This document shows positions 14,107 through 24,500 of a stretch of 64,000 nucleotides of DNA, in pieces. The position numbers were made by a program, and so were the translations under genes. Numbering within the stretch: position 1 is the first letter of the stretch; each line of letters opens with the position of its first letter. The notes under the pieces were generated by a model, which searched no databases, had not been told where the DNA came from, and was given only the letters and a program-made list of their open reading frames with translations. This DNA is from Mastigias papua (lineage: Eukaryota; Cnidaria; Scyphozoa; Rhizostomeae; Mastigiidae): NCBI GenBank assembly GCA_964019165.1, contig OZ025287.1, positions 7,852,344-7,916,343 of the forward strand, given 5' to 3'.

Positions 14107-17100
14107 TGATTTATATATATATATATATATATATATTGATATTTAAATTTATATTTATATATTTCTATATCTGTATACCTGATATTCTTGTAGGATTTGA
14201 TATTTGCAATACTAGTTGCCGACAACCAACTCATAACACTTGTCAGACCAAAGAAGTTCATTCTTCATCCGTCTGGTAAGTAATACCATATAGATATATC
14301 TTTGAGAACTAAGGGTGACGCTTGTCAAGACAGCTTGTGTTCTTCGATCAAGTGTTTGGGGTCGGCTTTGTATTGAAAATAACATTCTTCTTGGACCATC
14401 CATATCTAATAGTACATGAGTATGTTTATGTCATTCTTTACTTGTTTGGGATTCTTGCTTCATATCTCGGTCCTCCGTTTACTGACTATTTTGAGGTTCC
14501 CACTTATGTTGACAAATATTGTCTTTTTAGTTTGATAATGAAATACTGATTTTAAAGAATGTTTTTAGTTTATCTTCACTCCCCTCCTATAGTTGTTAGA
14601 TCTATTTTCACCTGTCCTGCGTTTCTTTTACTTTCTGCAATATCCAGACATGTGCGTTTAGTTCTACTCCTTGTTTGTTTCCAACTGTACAGTAGCAACA
14701 TAAATCATATCTTGTTTCTCAAATGATACCGATAGTTCCTGAGCTTTCCCGTTTGATATTGTAGAATTAGAATGGGTACTGACGGTGTTTAGCTTATACC
14801 GTATCTCGTTTTTTGTCTCTGCAGATCTCCATTTAGTTTTCAACCTTGTGAGTGCTTCTACCTCTTTTCGAACGGCCGAATCTTGGACACCAATTTGTCT
14901 GCCAAAATTCGACAACAGTGGGTATCTCCATGCTTACGTGTCTTACTTCGAAGACAACTGTCCTGCTTGCTTGCTGCTTTTGTCAACAGATAGAAATTCG
15001 TTTTTTGAATTATCCGAATGCAAAGCAAAGATTAAAGAGGTTTGTCTGTATGATTCTTTGCTGCTGATGAGATATAGTTTGATCTATACTTCCCCCAATT
15101 TGAAAGGACAAATTTTAATCCTCAATCCATAAAAGTGCAGTGTACAACTAAGAAATGCTTGCAGATGCACTTTTTTATAAATAATATAGGTGTGGCCTTC
15201 CCTTCAAATTGCAAAACAAGGCGCGGTAGAAACTAGAAAATAGTACGTTATCTGGAAGTTAGAATAAATTTTTGCAGAAAATAAATTTTACTATAATCCA
15301 TTTGCATACATAGTTGGTTTTCTTGATTTTGATGAACTGATTGCAAAACATAGACGTACCCTACGTACTAGTTCACACCTTCTCCGACTGCAGATCCACT
15401 GTTTCGATTTACGGCTCTATAGCTTGATACAGATGCATACCTACTTTAGGCCCTGATAGAGTGGTTCAATTTTGCAGAGAGTTTGAGCATTGCAAGTAGT
15501 TAGGCCTGTGCCTTCATTCATGATTCACGAATGTGCAGATGTGAGGAAGGTGTAGGTAGACAGAATATTCACTAGTTTCGGACAAGTAGAGCTGTTTACC
15601 AGTTGCAAGAATCCATGTATGAGTGTTTGGACGCAGTTTTTGATGCTCATTTATTATTTTAATAGAAGACATTCATAATATGGTGAACTTCCAATTTTTG
15701 TTAGTATTTATAACATTTATATTTCTGATGTTTAGAAATGTTCTAGTTCTCCTTGAATGGACATTTTGTTGTTTTTTTACAGAGGCTTGACAGATACAGA
15801 TGTTTAGAAGCAGTTACTAAGGCCAATATGAGTGGCAGTTATACAATTGGTAGGATTTTTATTCACCTTTTGTTCGTATCTATAATAGCTGTGATGAAGA
15901 CCAGGAATTTGTTACAAAAGAACTATCAATTCACTTCTTGGCTTTATTAACGGTATTTGGTTACGTCACACATAATTTCAGGCCAGTTCTTGTTTCTGCA
16001 ATATGATCTGTAGCAAATATCGAGTGTAGGATATTATATTTTACGTATGCTGTTTGTGATATGTTGAAATATACGATGTAACTTAGCGTATGGTGAAGTA
16101 TTGTGAATTGCAGGTTGTTATCCTAACAGGGGAACCTACTCATGTATCAGTGATATTATCAAAACATGAAACAACACAATTTTGGAGCACTTTCATGGTT
16201 ATAATACTAAAGGACCTGAGTACTGACTTTCTCTTGTCAAGCTTGTTATTCAGGATGGCTCGAAGTTTCCACGATCTTTGCTCTCGACTGATGAGAATAT
16301 GCAATTTTGTTTCCTCCTTCAATAATGAGATTATTATTATCAGATTACTAACTTACTTACTGAGGTGCCAAATCCAGCTGGACGTGGGCAACCATGGAAC
16401 GCCAGAGGTTTCTATCCCTCATCATTCTTCTCAATTCGACCATCGAATGATTTCTTCCCGTGATCTCAATTAAACTATCTGTATAGCTTTTCCTTGGGCG
16501 GCCTCTTCCTCTTCTCCCATTCATCATACCAACCATGCATAGACTTTCCAATCCATCTTTTCTTTCCATGTGACCCACAAAACGTAATTGCCTTTTGTAA
16601 ATTGTTGTCATTAATTCTCTCTGTGTTCCCATTCTTCTCAAAATTTCTTCGTTGGTGATTCTCTGCGTCCATGATACCTTCAGCACATATCTCCATATTT
16701 TCATCTCAAATGTCTCCAATCTCATTCTTGTTTGATTGTTGATATTCCATGTTTCACATCCATATAACAAGGTAGACCATATATAGCATTTTATGAACCT
16801 TTTTCTTGAAGTCATAGATATTTTCCTGTTTGTAATTAATTTCCTAAATTTTCTCATGTTATTATATGCTATAGCTATTCTTCTTCTTATTTCCTTGTCC
16901 TGTCTACCATCCCAGTTAATAAGGCTACCCAAATACACAAAGTTATCTACTTGCTCAATCTCATCATTGTTAATTCTCAAACGTATTGTGGGGCTTCTAT
17001 CTTTTTTGTAATCACCATTGTTTTTGTTTTCTTTCTGTTTATCTTTATTCCCATTGCTTCACTATGTTCACTAACTTTTTGTACCAAAGCTTTTAATTTT

Positions 17101-20100
17101 TCCTCTGAATCCGCTATTAGAACTGTATCATCTGCGTATCTGATGTTGAGATCTTCTTTTTCTTCTTCGAGTGCCATGTCAAAAGACGTTGGCAGCAATG
17201 AGTTCTCTTTGTGATGCTTTTCTAACAAGTTCTATCGTGTTGTCACGATTCGTCTACTTTACCAGTTGGTTTGTGAATAGCATTCTTCTTCTCCCACGTG
17301 TTCTTTTTCCTACAATTTTACCAGTAACTACAAGGTATTCCAGTTTATCTTTCCTCATTATGTGCCCAAAGAAAGAAATTTGTCTTTTCGAAATGTCTGA
17401 CATGATGTTGCTGTTTTGAATAGTCTTATTCAGTACTTCTTCATTGGTGATCTTTTCTGTCCATTTCACTTTTTCCATTCTCCTCAGGAACCACATCTCA
17501 GCCGCTTTGATCTTCCTGATGTCTGTCTTGTTTAATGTCCAGTTTTCACTTCCATACAGCAATATTGGTGTAATGTAGCATTTCAAGATTCGGTATCTCA
17601 ACTGGAATGGCATCTTAAGGTTCGTCAATATAGCTTTCATTTCTATGAATGCGTTCTTGGCTACTGCAATCCTGCACTTGATGTCTACTGTACTCTTGGC
17701 ATCAGATGTCATGATGTTTCCCAGATATTTGAATTGATTTACTTGTTTCAGTATTTCACTATTCAAGCTTACTTTTATCTTAGGGGGTTGCTTTTTCTTG
17801 CTGAAAACCATAACTTCAGTCTTTTGTACAGTAATTTGCATTTCAAAATTTTCACATTCTTTTTGAACAGCATCAAGCAATTTCTGTAGACTCTTTTCAC
17901 TTTCTGCTATAAGAACTGTGTCATCTGCAAATCTGATGTTATTTATATTGACACCACCTATTTTCACCCCCTCTAATGTATCTATTGATCTAAGGATGAC
18001 TTCAGAGTATAACGAAAAGAGATCCGGTGACATTACACAGCCTTGTCTCACTCCTCTTGCAATTTCTACGAAATTTGAGAGTTGGTCTTTTAAGCGTATG
18101 TTGGCTTTCTGCTTAAAGTAGAGATGTTGCACGAGTCGTAGATCTCTGTCTTGAAACTCAAGGTCACTAAGCAATTCAAATAGGATGTTGTGCTGAACTC
18201 TATCGAGAGCTTTGGTAAAGTCGATGAAGCAGCAATATAGGTTCTTGTTCACTTCAATGCATCTCTCTGCTAAATTTTTCAGCACGAACACGGCATTTCT
18301 TGTTCCTTTATCTGGCATAAATCCATACTGACATTCGTTGATTTCTTGATGTATGCTTGATTTCATTCTGTTTAACAATACTTTCAGTAGTAATTTTGTT
18401 GTGTGGCTCATTACACTTATTGTTCGATAATTCCCACATTCAATTGCTTTCGGCTTCTTAGGAATTGGTATAAATGTGGATTCCAGAAGTTCATCAACAA
18501 TGTCACCATCGTTATACATTTCATTGAAAAGCCTCTCAAGAATGTCAACTCCAGTATCTCCTAGATACATTAGAAGCTCAACAGCAATTTGATCATTACC
18601 AACCGCTTTCCCTCTTTTCATACTTTTCATTGCTCTGCGTATTTCATCTTTCAAAATGATTTCTCCGGTGAGATGTCCTTCAAACTTTATGGTTTCTCTA
18701 TCTCTATTCTCATCCCCATAAAGGTCTTTGATGTACTCCTCCCATCTTTTCATTATATCATCCTTATCTAGTAAGATCCTTCCTTTTTTGTCTTTTATCA
18801 CATTCCCATCATTTCTGTTTTTCCATCGTTTTCCAACAACCTCTTTGATATTTTGATGGCATTCTTTAGGACTTATGATTTTCAATTTTTCAATTTCTTG
18901 ACACTTCTTCTCAAAGAATTCAATTTTACTTTGCATACACATTTCTCTTACTCTTTTATCAAGTATCTGGTATTTTTCAGTGTTCCTTTTCATCTTCCTT
19001 CTTTCTTCCATTGTTTCTAATATTTTCTCTGTCATCCACGTTTGCCTGTTATTCTTTTTCTTTGGAACAAATTCCCTTTTGATGTTATTACAGATTTCCT
19101 TGTATGTTTCCCAAGTACTTTTCTCTGATGATTGTCTCTCTGTCCATAGTGTCTTAGCTGCTTTTTGCATGTTTTTCATCGTTTCTGTGTTTACTGCTTC
19201 GTAGTCATGCCTCATTCTTACTTCTCCTTTGTGTGATGTTGAGATACTTTTCTTAATTAGGTACTTAATTAGGTACTTTCATCTTAGGTCAAACTGGAAT
19301 CCCCGACTTGTGGCATTTTATGTACAAATCAAGAAGCACAGCTCAATTTACCTCACCAGAAATCGGTGCACCATATCTTACAACAGAAGACCGTGAACGG
19401 TATTTATACTTTGCCTATTTACTACTTGAAAGTATGCCTTGCCACTTCGGGAGGATCCAGACACGCCTGACCTCTGCGATGCAATACGGTTTCCAGTTGC
19501 AAAACTAAGAAAGCCAGAAAAGGCTTGCTTCGAGGAGAAATCAAAATCTAGGACATTATTGGTAGTTATAGTACCGTCTATGAATACTTGTCCTATGTTA
19601 CTCGTACATCCTTTGGCATGCTAGCAAAATCTAATATAACATCCTTGTGCCGTTCCCTTCTGCGTTCTTTTCGAAACCTTTTCCGTTTTCGGGCGCAACA
19701 GTGTATTTCCCACGCTGAAATGGACCCAAATTCTTTGTTTGTAGTTTTGATGCCTCTGTTAGGATATCTAAGAGGTAAACAATTGCTTGTGAAGAATGAT
19801 ACTCATTTTGTTCTTATTCATAGTAATTTTTATTTCAATCCTGAAAAATTCACGTAATTCTTTCAAAATGGTTTTCATCAGATGCCACAACACACGGTTG
19901 CACAATACTTTCGTAACACGCAATACTATTCCATCCTATTTTCGTACCATATCTATTCATATCATTGTATTTAATACAATTGCATGCGAAGCCATACCTC
20001 ACTATCCTATAGCATTTCATACCAATCAACGCTATCCTATACCGTACCCAGTGGTGTGGCCACGGGTGTATGGGGACAATTGCTCTCCTCCCACTTTTAG

Positions 20101-22044
20101 CGAAAGTTGGTCATTTGGATTCCTTTAATTTTGAACTGAAGGATTTCTCGTCAAAATATTTTCCACCAAGTGCCATGCTTTATAGAATACATGTCACAAA
20201 ACTATCCAAGTATCTTATCGCTTGTGGCAAGCATATTTGGGATATTTGCTCTAAGCTGAAGTAAAGGACGTGTTCAGAAAAATTTCCCTTAGCTCCCTAA
20301 GTCGTTCCCCCTCCACTTCATTGACCCTTGGCACATGCCGCTACTATACCATGCCTTACCATACTCTACTCTACCATACCATACCATACCATACCATACC
20401 ATACCATACCATACCATACCATACCATACCATACCATACCATACCATACCATACCATACCATACCATACCATACCATCCATACCATACTCTACTGTACCG
20501 TACCATACCAAACCATACCATGCCATGCCATGCCATGCCATGCCATGCCATACCATACCATACCATACCATACCATACCATACCATACCATACCATACCA
20601 TACCATACCATACCATACCATACCATACCATACCATACCATGCCATGCCATGCCATTACAAATAGACAATGCTAAATTGTACCGTTCATAATTGTGCCGA
20701 TATCATATACTGTGAATTTTGATTACTGTTTTTAGACTAATCGGAGAATACCTATATTTGCATAACCGAATCCATTCATCAACACGCCCCCTGAAAATGC
20801 TTTGTCATGTAGGACAAAAAGAGATGCTAATTGGATGGGTATGTTTTATAACTTTTGCTTTATCTTTATACCCACTTTTCATCCTTATTTCTTTTTCATC
20901 GCTATATACTTTTTCATCTCTATGTTCCTTTTCATTTTTATATCATTTGTCATTTTTATATCCTTTTTAATATTTTATATCCTTTTTTCAATTGTATAAC
21001 CTTTTTCGTCTTTATACTCCTTTCCGTCTTGATCTCCCTTCTCATTTTTGTATCCTTTTTCATTTTTAGATCCGGTTTTCATGTTTATGTTTTTTTATTA
21101 TCATAATAATATATTTTTAATTGTAATTTACTTCTTATGCTCGATTTGTATTGCTTTTCTTATCTATAATTTTCTTTCGGTTTTTCCTGCGCATTGGTGT
21201 TACTTCCCATGCACTTTGTGTTTATAGGTGACTGCAGGCTTTGAGTTGTTCGCTGCATTCAGTCCATTGACAAGCAAAATGGCTGCCATGAATGCTGTTA
21301 ATAAATTGCTCAGATGGATTAAGGTAGGAATTGTTGTACTGCTGTTCATCTATACATTCTATTTATTGAATTTTATTTGCAAGATACTTTTGCCAGTCAA
21401 ACAAATTAGAAGTTAGGGTGATAACCATAAGATTTGATTCAATCATATTTAATTGTGTGTAACTGAATCAATATCTCAACAACAGGATGGGGTGCAATAG
21501 CATGCAATGAGTTAGAACATAATTTGACTTGACTATTTATCAATGGAGTGTGCTCTAAAGCTTTTGCTTGGGGTTTAGAATTTGTTGTAGGAAACTATTA
21601 TGTTGCAGCGAAGTGCAATTACAAATGATTTTATGTGGAGAATAATATATGACATCACAGTGCGTAGGGTTACAAGGTACCTAGAAAGTACGTCCACTCC
21701 CAAGAAGTGCTGTAGATAGTTGTGTTTTATCTGATTAAGATTTAGGACATGTTTTGTTCTGTTTGAGATGGCAGGTATCATGAGAGTTTCATTTCCAGAC
21801 AGAATTACCACCCAGGCTAGCTGACTGTAAATCACGTTGTCGTCTTAACGTATTGCCTAATACTATTATGAGTTGTTGTATCATGTCAATGATCCCTCTT
21901 AGAAAACTGGAGTTGCAACTCTCTATATCCTGCAATATGGCGCATATCTTTACAACATGGGGTTATTTTGTGGAAATATTTTTCTTTTGTATGTTACAGA
22001 GAGAAGAAGAGAAACTGTTTGTCATAACTTCGTACACATTTTGA
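503..22044 (+). CDS. MON1: MON1 vacuolar fusion protein, 16 exons, 5' partial
   Basis: MON1 pairs with CCZ1 to form the guanine-nucleotide exchange factor that activates Rab7 during the early-to-late endosome switch (family knowledge). Exons: 503-645, 2476-2619, 4019-4078, 6007-6085, 8754-8840, 10039-10132, 10955-11069, 12459-12526, 13482-13553, 14194-14275, 14825-15039, 15783-15849, 19288-19399, 20736-20838, 21228-21323, 22000-22044. Every junction is GT-AG, all phases agree, and the join gives 526 codons plus TGA. Recognisable blocks are [20 protein letters not shown] (first longin domain), [42 protein letters not shown] and the C-terminal [18 protein letters not shown]. The acidic N-terminal segment keeps [11 protein letters not shown], similar to the vertebrate FVHARSYEDL block. 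The start codon is missing (off-window). The second exon could begin at 2479 instead of 2476, a one-codon difference. No canonical AATAAA was seen just downstream. Animals usually have one MON1 gene, and vertebrates have MON1A and MON1B. Confidence 0.95.
2118..2398 (-). mobile_element. tRNA-derived SINE, copy 1 (degenerate)
   Basis: This minus-strand copy of the SINE family seen best at 39096 lies in the first visible MON1 intron. Read on the minus strand it has the tRNA-like head with a damaged A box near 2380, the GGTTCGAGC-type B box around 2330, then the body with the 'gcatccc', 'gttgccacta' and 'gaggaaagg' blocks shared by the other two copies. It is the most diverged of the three. Confidence 0.75.
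2940..3450 (-). mobile_element. LINE reverse transcriptase relic in MON1 intron
   Basis: Read on the minus strand, 3450 to 3050 encodes the segment after the RT catalytic motif of a CR1/L2-type LINE: '[10 protein letters not shown]...[12 protein letters not shown]', then '[20 protein letters not shown]', then '[14 protein letters not shown]'. Stops and indels interrupt it, for example one in the 'YTSYSDYLG' approach and one after the AS-V block. Only the C-terminal part is present, so it is a 5'-truncated dead copy, antisense to MON1. The clade assignment is by motif style only. Confidence 0.7.
6135..6427. mobile_element. MITE, TACTCTTGAGT inverted-repeat family, copy 1
   Basis: The left end reads TACTCTTGAGTCCCGAATA and the right end, reverse-complemented, reads TACTCTTAAGTCTCAAATA. 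The interior carries a C-run next to 'gtttgttggg'. The same ends and the same C-run interior occur at 43462-43847, so this is a dispersed non-autonomous element and not a chance palindrome. It lies in the MON1 intron just after the 6007-6085 exon. No coding capacity. Confidence 0.65.
6499..6807. mobile_element. MITE with GTCAAACGACCCAGC-type ends
   Basis: The left end is GTCAGACGACCCAAGATTTC and the right end reverse-complemented is GTCAAACGACCCAGCATTTC. The similarity continues through 'ATCTAACAT' and 'ACCCAACAT'. The interior is built from degenerate 'atgttgggtga' words and a short 'gaatgttgaat' minisatellite (about 6716-6775). No coding capacity. No clear target duplication was seen. It lies in a MON1 intron. 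Confidence 0.6.
7099..7726. mobile_element. 628-bp MITE flanked by TTAA, near-perfect inverted ends
   Basis: The ends GCCGCGTTTACACTATGCGA (left) and its exact reverse complement (right) are each bordered by TTAA (7095-7098 and 7727-7730). The perfect inverted repeat continues through ATTAATCT, about 28 bp in all. The inside is AT-rich with repeated 'gatttgtcgt' and 'agattaatc' words and no ORF. TTAA target duplications are typical of piggyBac and Kolobok elements. A TWA-type Harbinger reading is possible because TTAA is palindromic. It lies in a MON1 intron between exons 6007-6085 and 8754-8840. Confidence 0.8.
9788..9908. repeat. 30-bp minisatellite, about 4 copies
   Basis: Four tandem copies of a 30-bp unit built on 'cccttgacaataagacgaca' followed by 'agtgaattct'. 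The first copy differs at a few positions and the last three are nearly identical. The unit length is a multiple of 3, so all frames stay open and give false repetitive ORFs. It lies in a MON1 intron just upstream of the 10039 exon. Confidence 0.9.
11144..11242. repeat. 17-bp minisatellite, about 6 copies
   Basis: Six tandem copies of 'ctagcctctccttgtag'. The first and last copies are slightly diverged, with 'ctcttt' for 'ctcctt'. It lies just after the 10955-11069 exon of MON1, inside the intron. Confidence 0.9.
13054..13318. repeat. 34-bp minisatellite, 8 near-identical copies
   Basis: Eight head-to-tail copies with a 34-bp period, the core being 'cctccttcctagcctcacga' plus 'atccttcttattaa'. 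The copies are essentially identical by eye, which implies recent expansion. There are no spacers, so it is not a CRISPR array. It lies in a MON1 intron about 165 bp upstream of the 13482 exon. Confidence 0.95.
13959..14150. repeat. (CA)n/(CACG)n then (TA)n microsatellite
   Basis: A purine-pyrimidine alternating tract grades from CA-rich to (CACG)n at roughly 14040-14105 and then to (TA)n at about 14110-14146. It ends about 45 bp before the MON1 exon at 14194, so it may occupy the branch-point and polypyrimidine neighbourhood of that intron. Such alternating tracts can adopt Z-DNA or cruciform structures. Confidence 0.95.
16325..17178 (-). mobile_element. RTE-like LINE 3' part, 5'-truncated, frameshifted
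   Basis: Minus-strand coding begins near 17178 with '[20 protein letters not shown]', the catalytic YADD box of a reverse transcriptase, and runs to about 16980. A frameshift follows, and the rest reads from 16980 to 16357: '[15 protein letters not shown]', '[19 protein letters not shown]', '[13 protein letters not shown]', '[12 protein letters not shown]' and the C-terminal '[14 protein letters not shown]'. The GKR/RGRPR basic block and the W-R-S-M ending are usual for RTE-type elements. A short ATT-rich tail ('attattattatcag' at 16330) marks the 3' end. Everything upstream of the YADD box is missing. It lies in the MON1 intron 15850-19287, antisense to the gene and directly abutting a second LINE. 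Confidence 0.85.
17175..19215 (-). mobile_element. RTE-like LINE, almost intact reverse-transcriptase ORF
   Basis: One minus-strand ORF of 653 codons (19215 to 17254) covers a basic linker and a full reverse transcriptase. It contains '[19 protein letters not shown]' (fingers), '[17 protein letters not shown]' (motif A aspartate, about residue 330), '[18 protein letters not shown]', and [11 protein letters not shown] (about residue 430). The thumb and C-terminal '[15 protein letters not shown]', '[12 protein letters not shown]' and '[10 protein letters not shown]' follow. The frame stops at TAG after 'FTNQLVK' but keeps reading in frame as '[18 protein letters not shown]' to about 17178. The stop probably replaces the W usual at that position (TGG to TAG). 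The APE endonuclease expected upstream is absent, because MON1 exon 19288 begins only 70 bp away, so the copy is 5'-truncated. Confidence 0.88.
20340..20660. repeat. (CCATA)n pentanucleotide satellite
   Basis: About 60 copies of CCATA, with internal variant blocks CCATG (about 20520-20550 and 20640-20655) and a few CCGTA or CTCTA units. All three frames stay open on both strands, which generates false ORFs of about 60-118 codons. It is in the MON1 intron 19400-20735, about 75 bp before the next exon. Confidence 0.97.
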
Positions 22045-22369
22045 TGTCCAAGATTTACTCACTAAAGATATGTCTCACTCCATGCTTTTCATAGGAGTAG
22101 TTTCCACAGATGAAATTGAACATGGCTATTGATTTATGTTGGTCCTTGGCTTTCAAACTATGGTAATTTGGACTCAGTAGCGGAAACCTACTCATAGGAG
22201 TTTTGCGACAAACTTTTATAAGTTTAGTTTGATATATGTCTGGCTTTGCTAGAATAATAAGCAAAGAATAGGCATGGATTTAGTGCAAAGAGTGCGCACT
22301 GAGTGGGCACCGATTTAGACAGAATTTTGACTTTTCTAGCCCAGTCTATATGTGAGGGAGGAATGTAGG

Positions 22370-22605
22370 ATAAAAGATACTTTCTTACGCACTACCACCA
22401 GTTTGACTAGATTCGTAGAAACTTCTTTCGGCAGCTTACCGTCATTGGTTTAGACATATGAGATTTGGATTCGAATGCACTGTGCAATTTGCTTCTACTT
22501 GGGAGCAACGATCTAAACGTATTCGTTGAAAATAGAACCATCACCGATAAGCAACTAAACGACTTGAGTGAATGCGTAGAGAGTTATCAGCAGGTACAAC
22601 TTCCT
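22370..22605 (+). mobile_element. LINE 3'-terminal coding relic
   Basis: One plus-strand frame reads 'YFLTHYHQFD', stop, 'IRRNFFRQLTVIGLDI', stop, 'DLDSNALCNLLLLGSNDLNV' and on to about 22595. This resembles the C-terminal tail of many LINE polyproteins (a H-Y-F-L...C-H-x-F-D-x-I-R-R-N-F-F block, then an L-L-L-x-G-x-x-D/N-L-N block). Two stops in one frame show that it is dead. It lies about 330 bp after the MON1 stop and could fall in the MON1 3' UTR region. Assignment is by pattern only. Confidence 0.5.
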
Positions 22606-22636
22606 TGTATTTGTCTCTTTTTCATCTGGATAACTT

Positions 22637-22700
22637 GGTGCCAAATAATTAATCTTAATAATAATTAATCTTAATAATAATTAACCTTAATAATAATTAA
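22637..22700. repeat. Short AT-rich tandem repeat (TTAATAATAATTAATC)
   Basis: About three to four copies of a 16-bp AT-only unit. It may be the 3' tail of the LINE relic just upstream, as many LINEs end in such simple repeats. Confidence 0.8.
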
Positions 22701-23614
22701 GTTGAGATGCAACCAGTATGAATTATAACTTTTTAAGTTATTTTTTTGTTGTTTTTCTCAAATTTCTTGGCACCAAGCTATCTCAGATTCTTCCTGTTTG
22801 TACTCTTTTTAAAGTACAGTAAAGTGTTGGAACTGTAAGTCTCATCCTAGGTGGAGACTAGATGACCAAGTGTCCTTTCCTGTACCAGATGAGACAGCAC
22901 AATGTAATACTGTTTGTGTGTTTTTGCTTTAATCTTTTTTATGTTGATAGATGCCTGTCGTATACTTATCTGTATACTTTTCATTTTCATATTAACAGTG
23001 ACTTAAGGGCTTTTCTAAATGAAGATAGATTGTCTAACTTGTTTTTAGTATCAGTGATGACCTCCCGTATTGGTTGTAAGGTTTTTATAACAAATTTTAA
23101 ATATGAAAAATTTTTGAAAAGTCACATTGAAATCTAGCCTTTTAGCCACGGATCAAATTTGCTTCTTTGACCATGAAGGATTTAGGACACTTAAACTCTC
23201 GTTATGATGCGTAGACGATATGGCTTTTTATAGCCACTATAATAATGCGTCTTTTGCGGTATTTTGGACTTGAAGTACCCCTCATAAGTAACGGGGAGGG
23301 GGCATTCAGTGAGGCTTTGTTGGAGTTTCCTTACTGCGTGATGCCTTCATTGTCCAATCAAGAAACTTTTCATCTACATTTTGGCGATTAAGTATATATT
23401 ATGCTTGAAGGTTTCAATATTTATTCTATTCATAATTTAATATTTTGAATTATAGATCGTATCAGATATCAATTGAATGCAAAATTCGCCTTCAATTTAT
23501 CGCTGTTTCTACTTTATGTCCATTTGTCTCGCTTTTTAGCCTATAATTTAAGATACAGAATCACGGTGACTAGTAGGAAATCATAGAAGATACATATCTG
23601 ATATGTGACTAATG

Positions 23615-23853
23615 CCTGGATCCCATATTGTCGTAAGGGACAGGGGCATGTTCCAGTCATTGGATCGACGATGCTACTAGGACACGTATGCAAATGTTTT
23701 GGTTATGTCGCTGACGTCCCCTTTGTGTCGCCCACATCCCAGTCGAGGCAAAAAAAGCTTAATTGAGACCTTTGGGATTGTTCCCAGTTCAGCACCGCCT
23801 TGGCTCTTGTGAATAAGACTCGTTCCTGTCGCTTAGGATGATTTGGAAACCAT
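23615..23853. mobile_element. Probable MITE with imperfect inverted ends
   Basis: The left end (from 23617) reads TGGATCCCATATTGTCGTAA followed by GGGACAGG. The right end, reverse-complemented, reads TGGTTTCCAAATCATCCTAA followed by GCGACAGG. The matches are spread over about 30 bp. The inside has no ORF but several GTCG/CGAC words. Without a second copy in this window the call is tentative. Confidence 0.45.
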
Positions 23854-24500
23854 GTTTTATCATTACCAGCTTTAACTTTAAGTTATTTAACAAATAGAAC
23901 AACCTAAGTTCTTCTTTTCACATAAATTTCCTTATATCTATACCAGAAAGAGAAAATTTACCTTTTTGACATGAATCATGAATATTTTGAAAGCGAGCAA
24001 GCCATCTTTTAAAATACAAACTAGTGGGAATTTTTCTAACCAGCTCCTTGCATTTTCCCACTAGTTGGCCCATGAATCTCCATTGGAAAGAGCCCATTGC
24101 GTTGAAATTCTGTAAAATTAACTCTGGATTCTCCCCTGTACTGCTCGTGTGTCAAGTTATCTTTTTACTGCTTCTGTGTCATTACTACGAATCAATGTCT
24201 GTTGAATTTTCTTGTCTTACTTCAAAGCAAGGTAGTCCAAGGTAAATCCGAAAGGAAAGCCTTACGTTGAGTAACCCTCACTCCGTGGTTGTGACACCCT
24301 TTAACTTCAATTCTCCAACAGTGGAAATATCTTTAAAGATCCCCTGCTGTGAACACCCATATTTAAAGCTTGGAAATTTATGTGTTGTGTAGCAGTAGAA
24401 ATTGAGAATAATGTTTAAAATTAAAATATTACTAGCATAGTCAGTTAGTCACATCCTTACATCTCTTTTGGTTGTTTGTTCTTGAATGTAAACAGTTACA

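Noticed and set aside
13866..14279. 137-codon plus ORF and shadows with [17 protein letters not shown] repeats
   Set aside because: Translation of the CA/CACG/TA microsatellite. The only real coding here is the MON1 exon 14194-14275 in its own frame.
20270..20691. Overlapping ORFs of up to 131 codons on both strands
   Set aside because: The CCATA pentanucleotide has no stop in any frame, so these are artefacts of the satellite.
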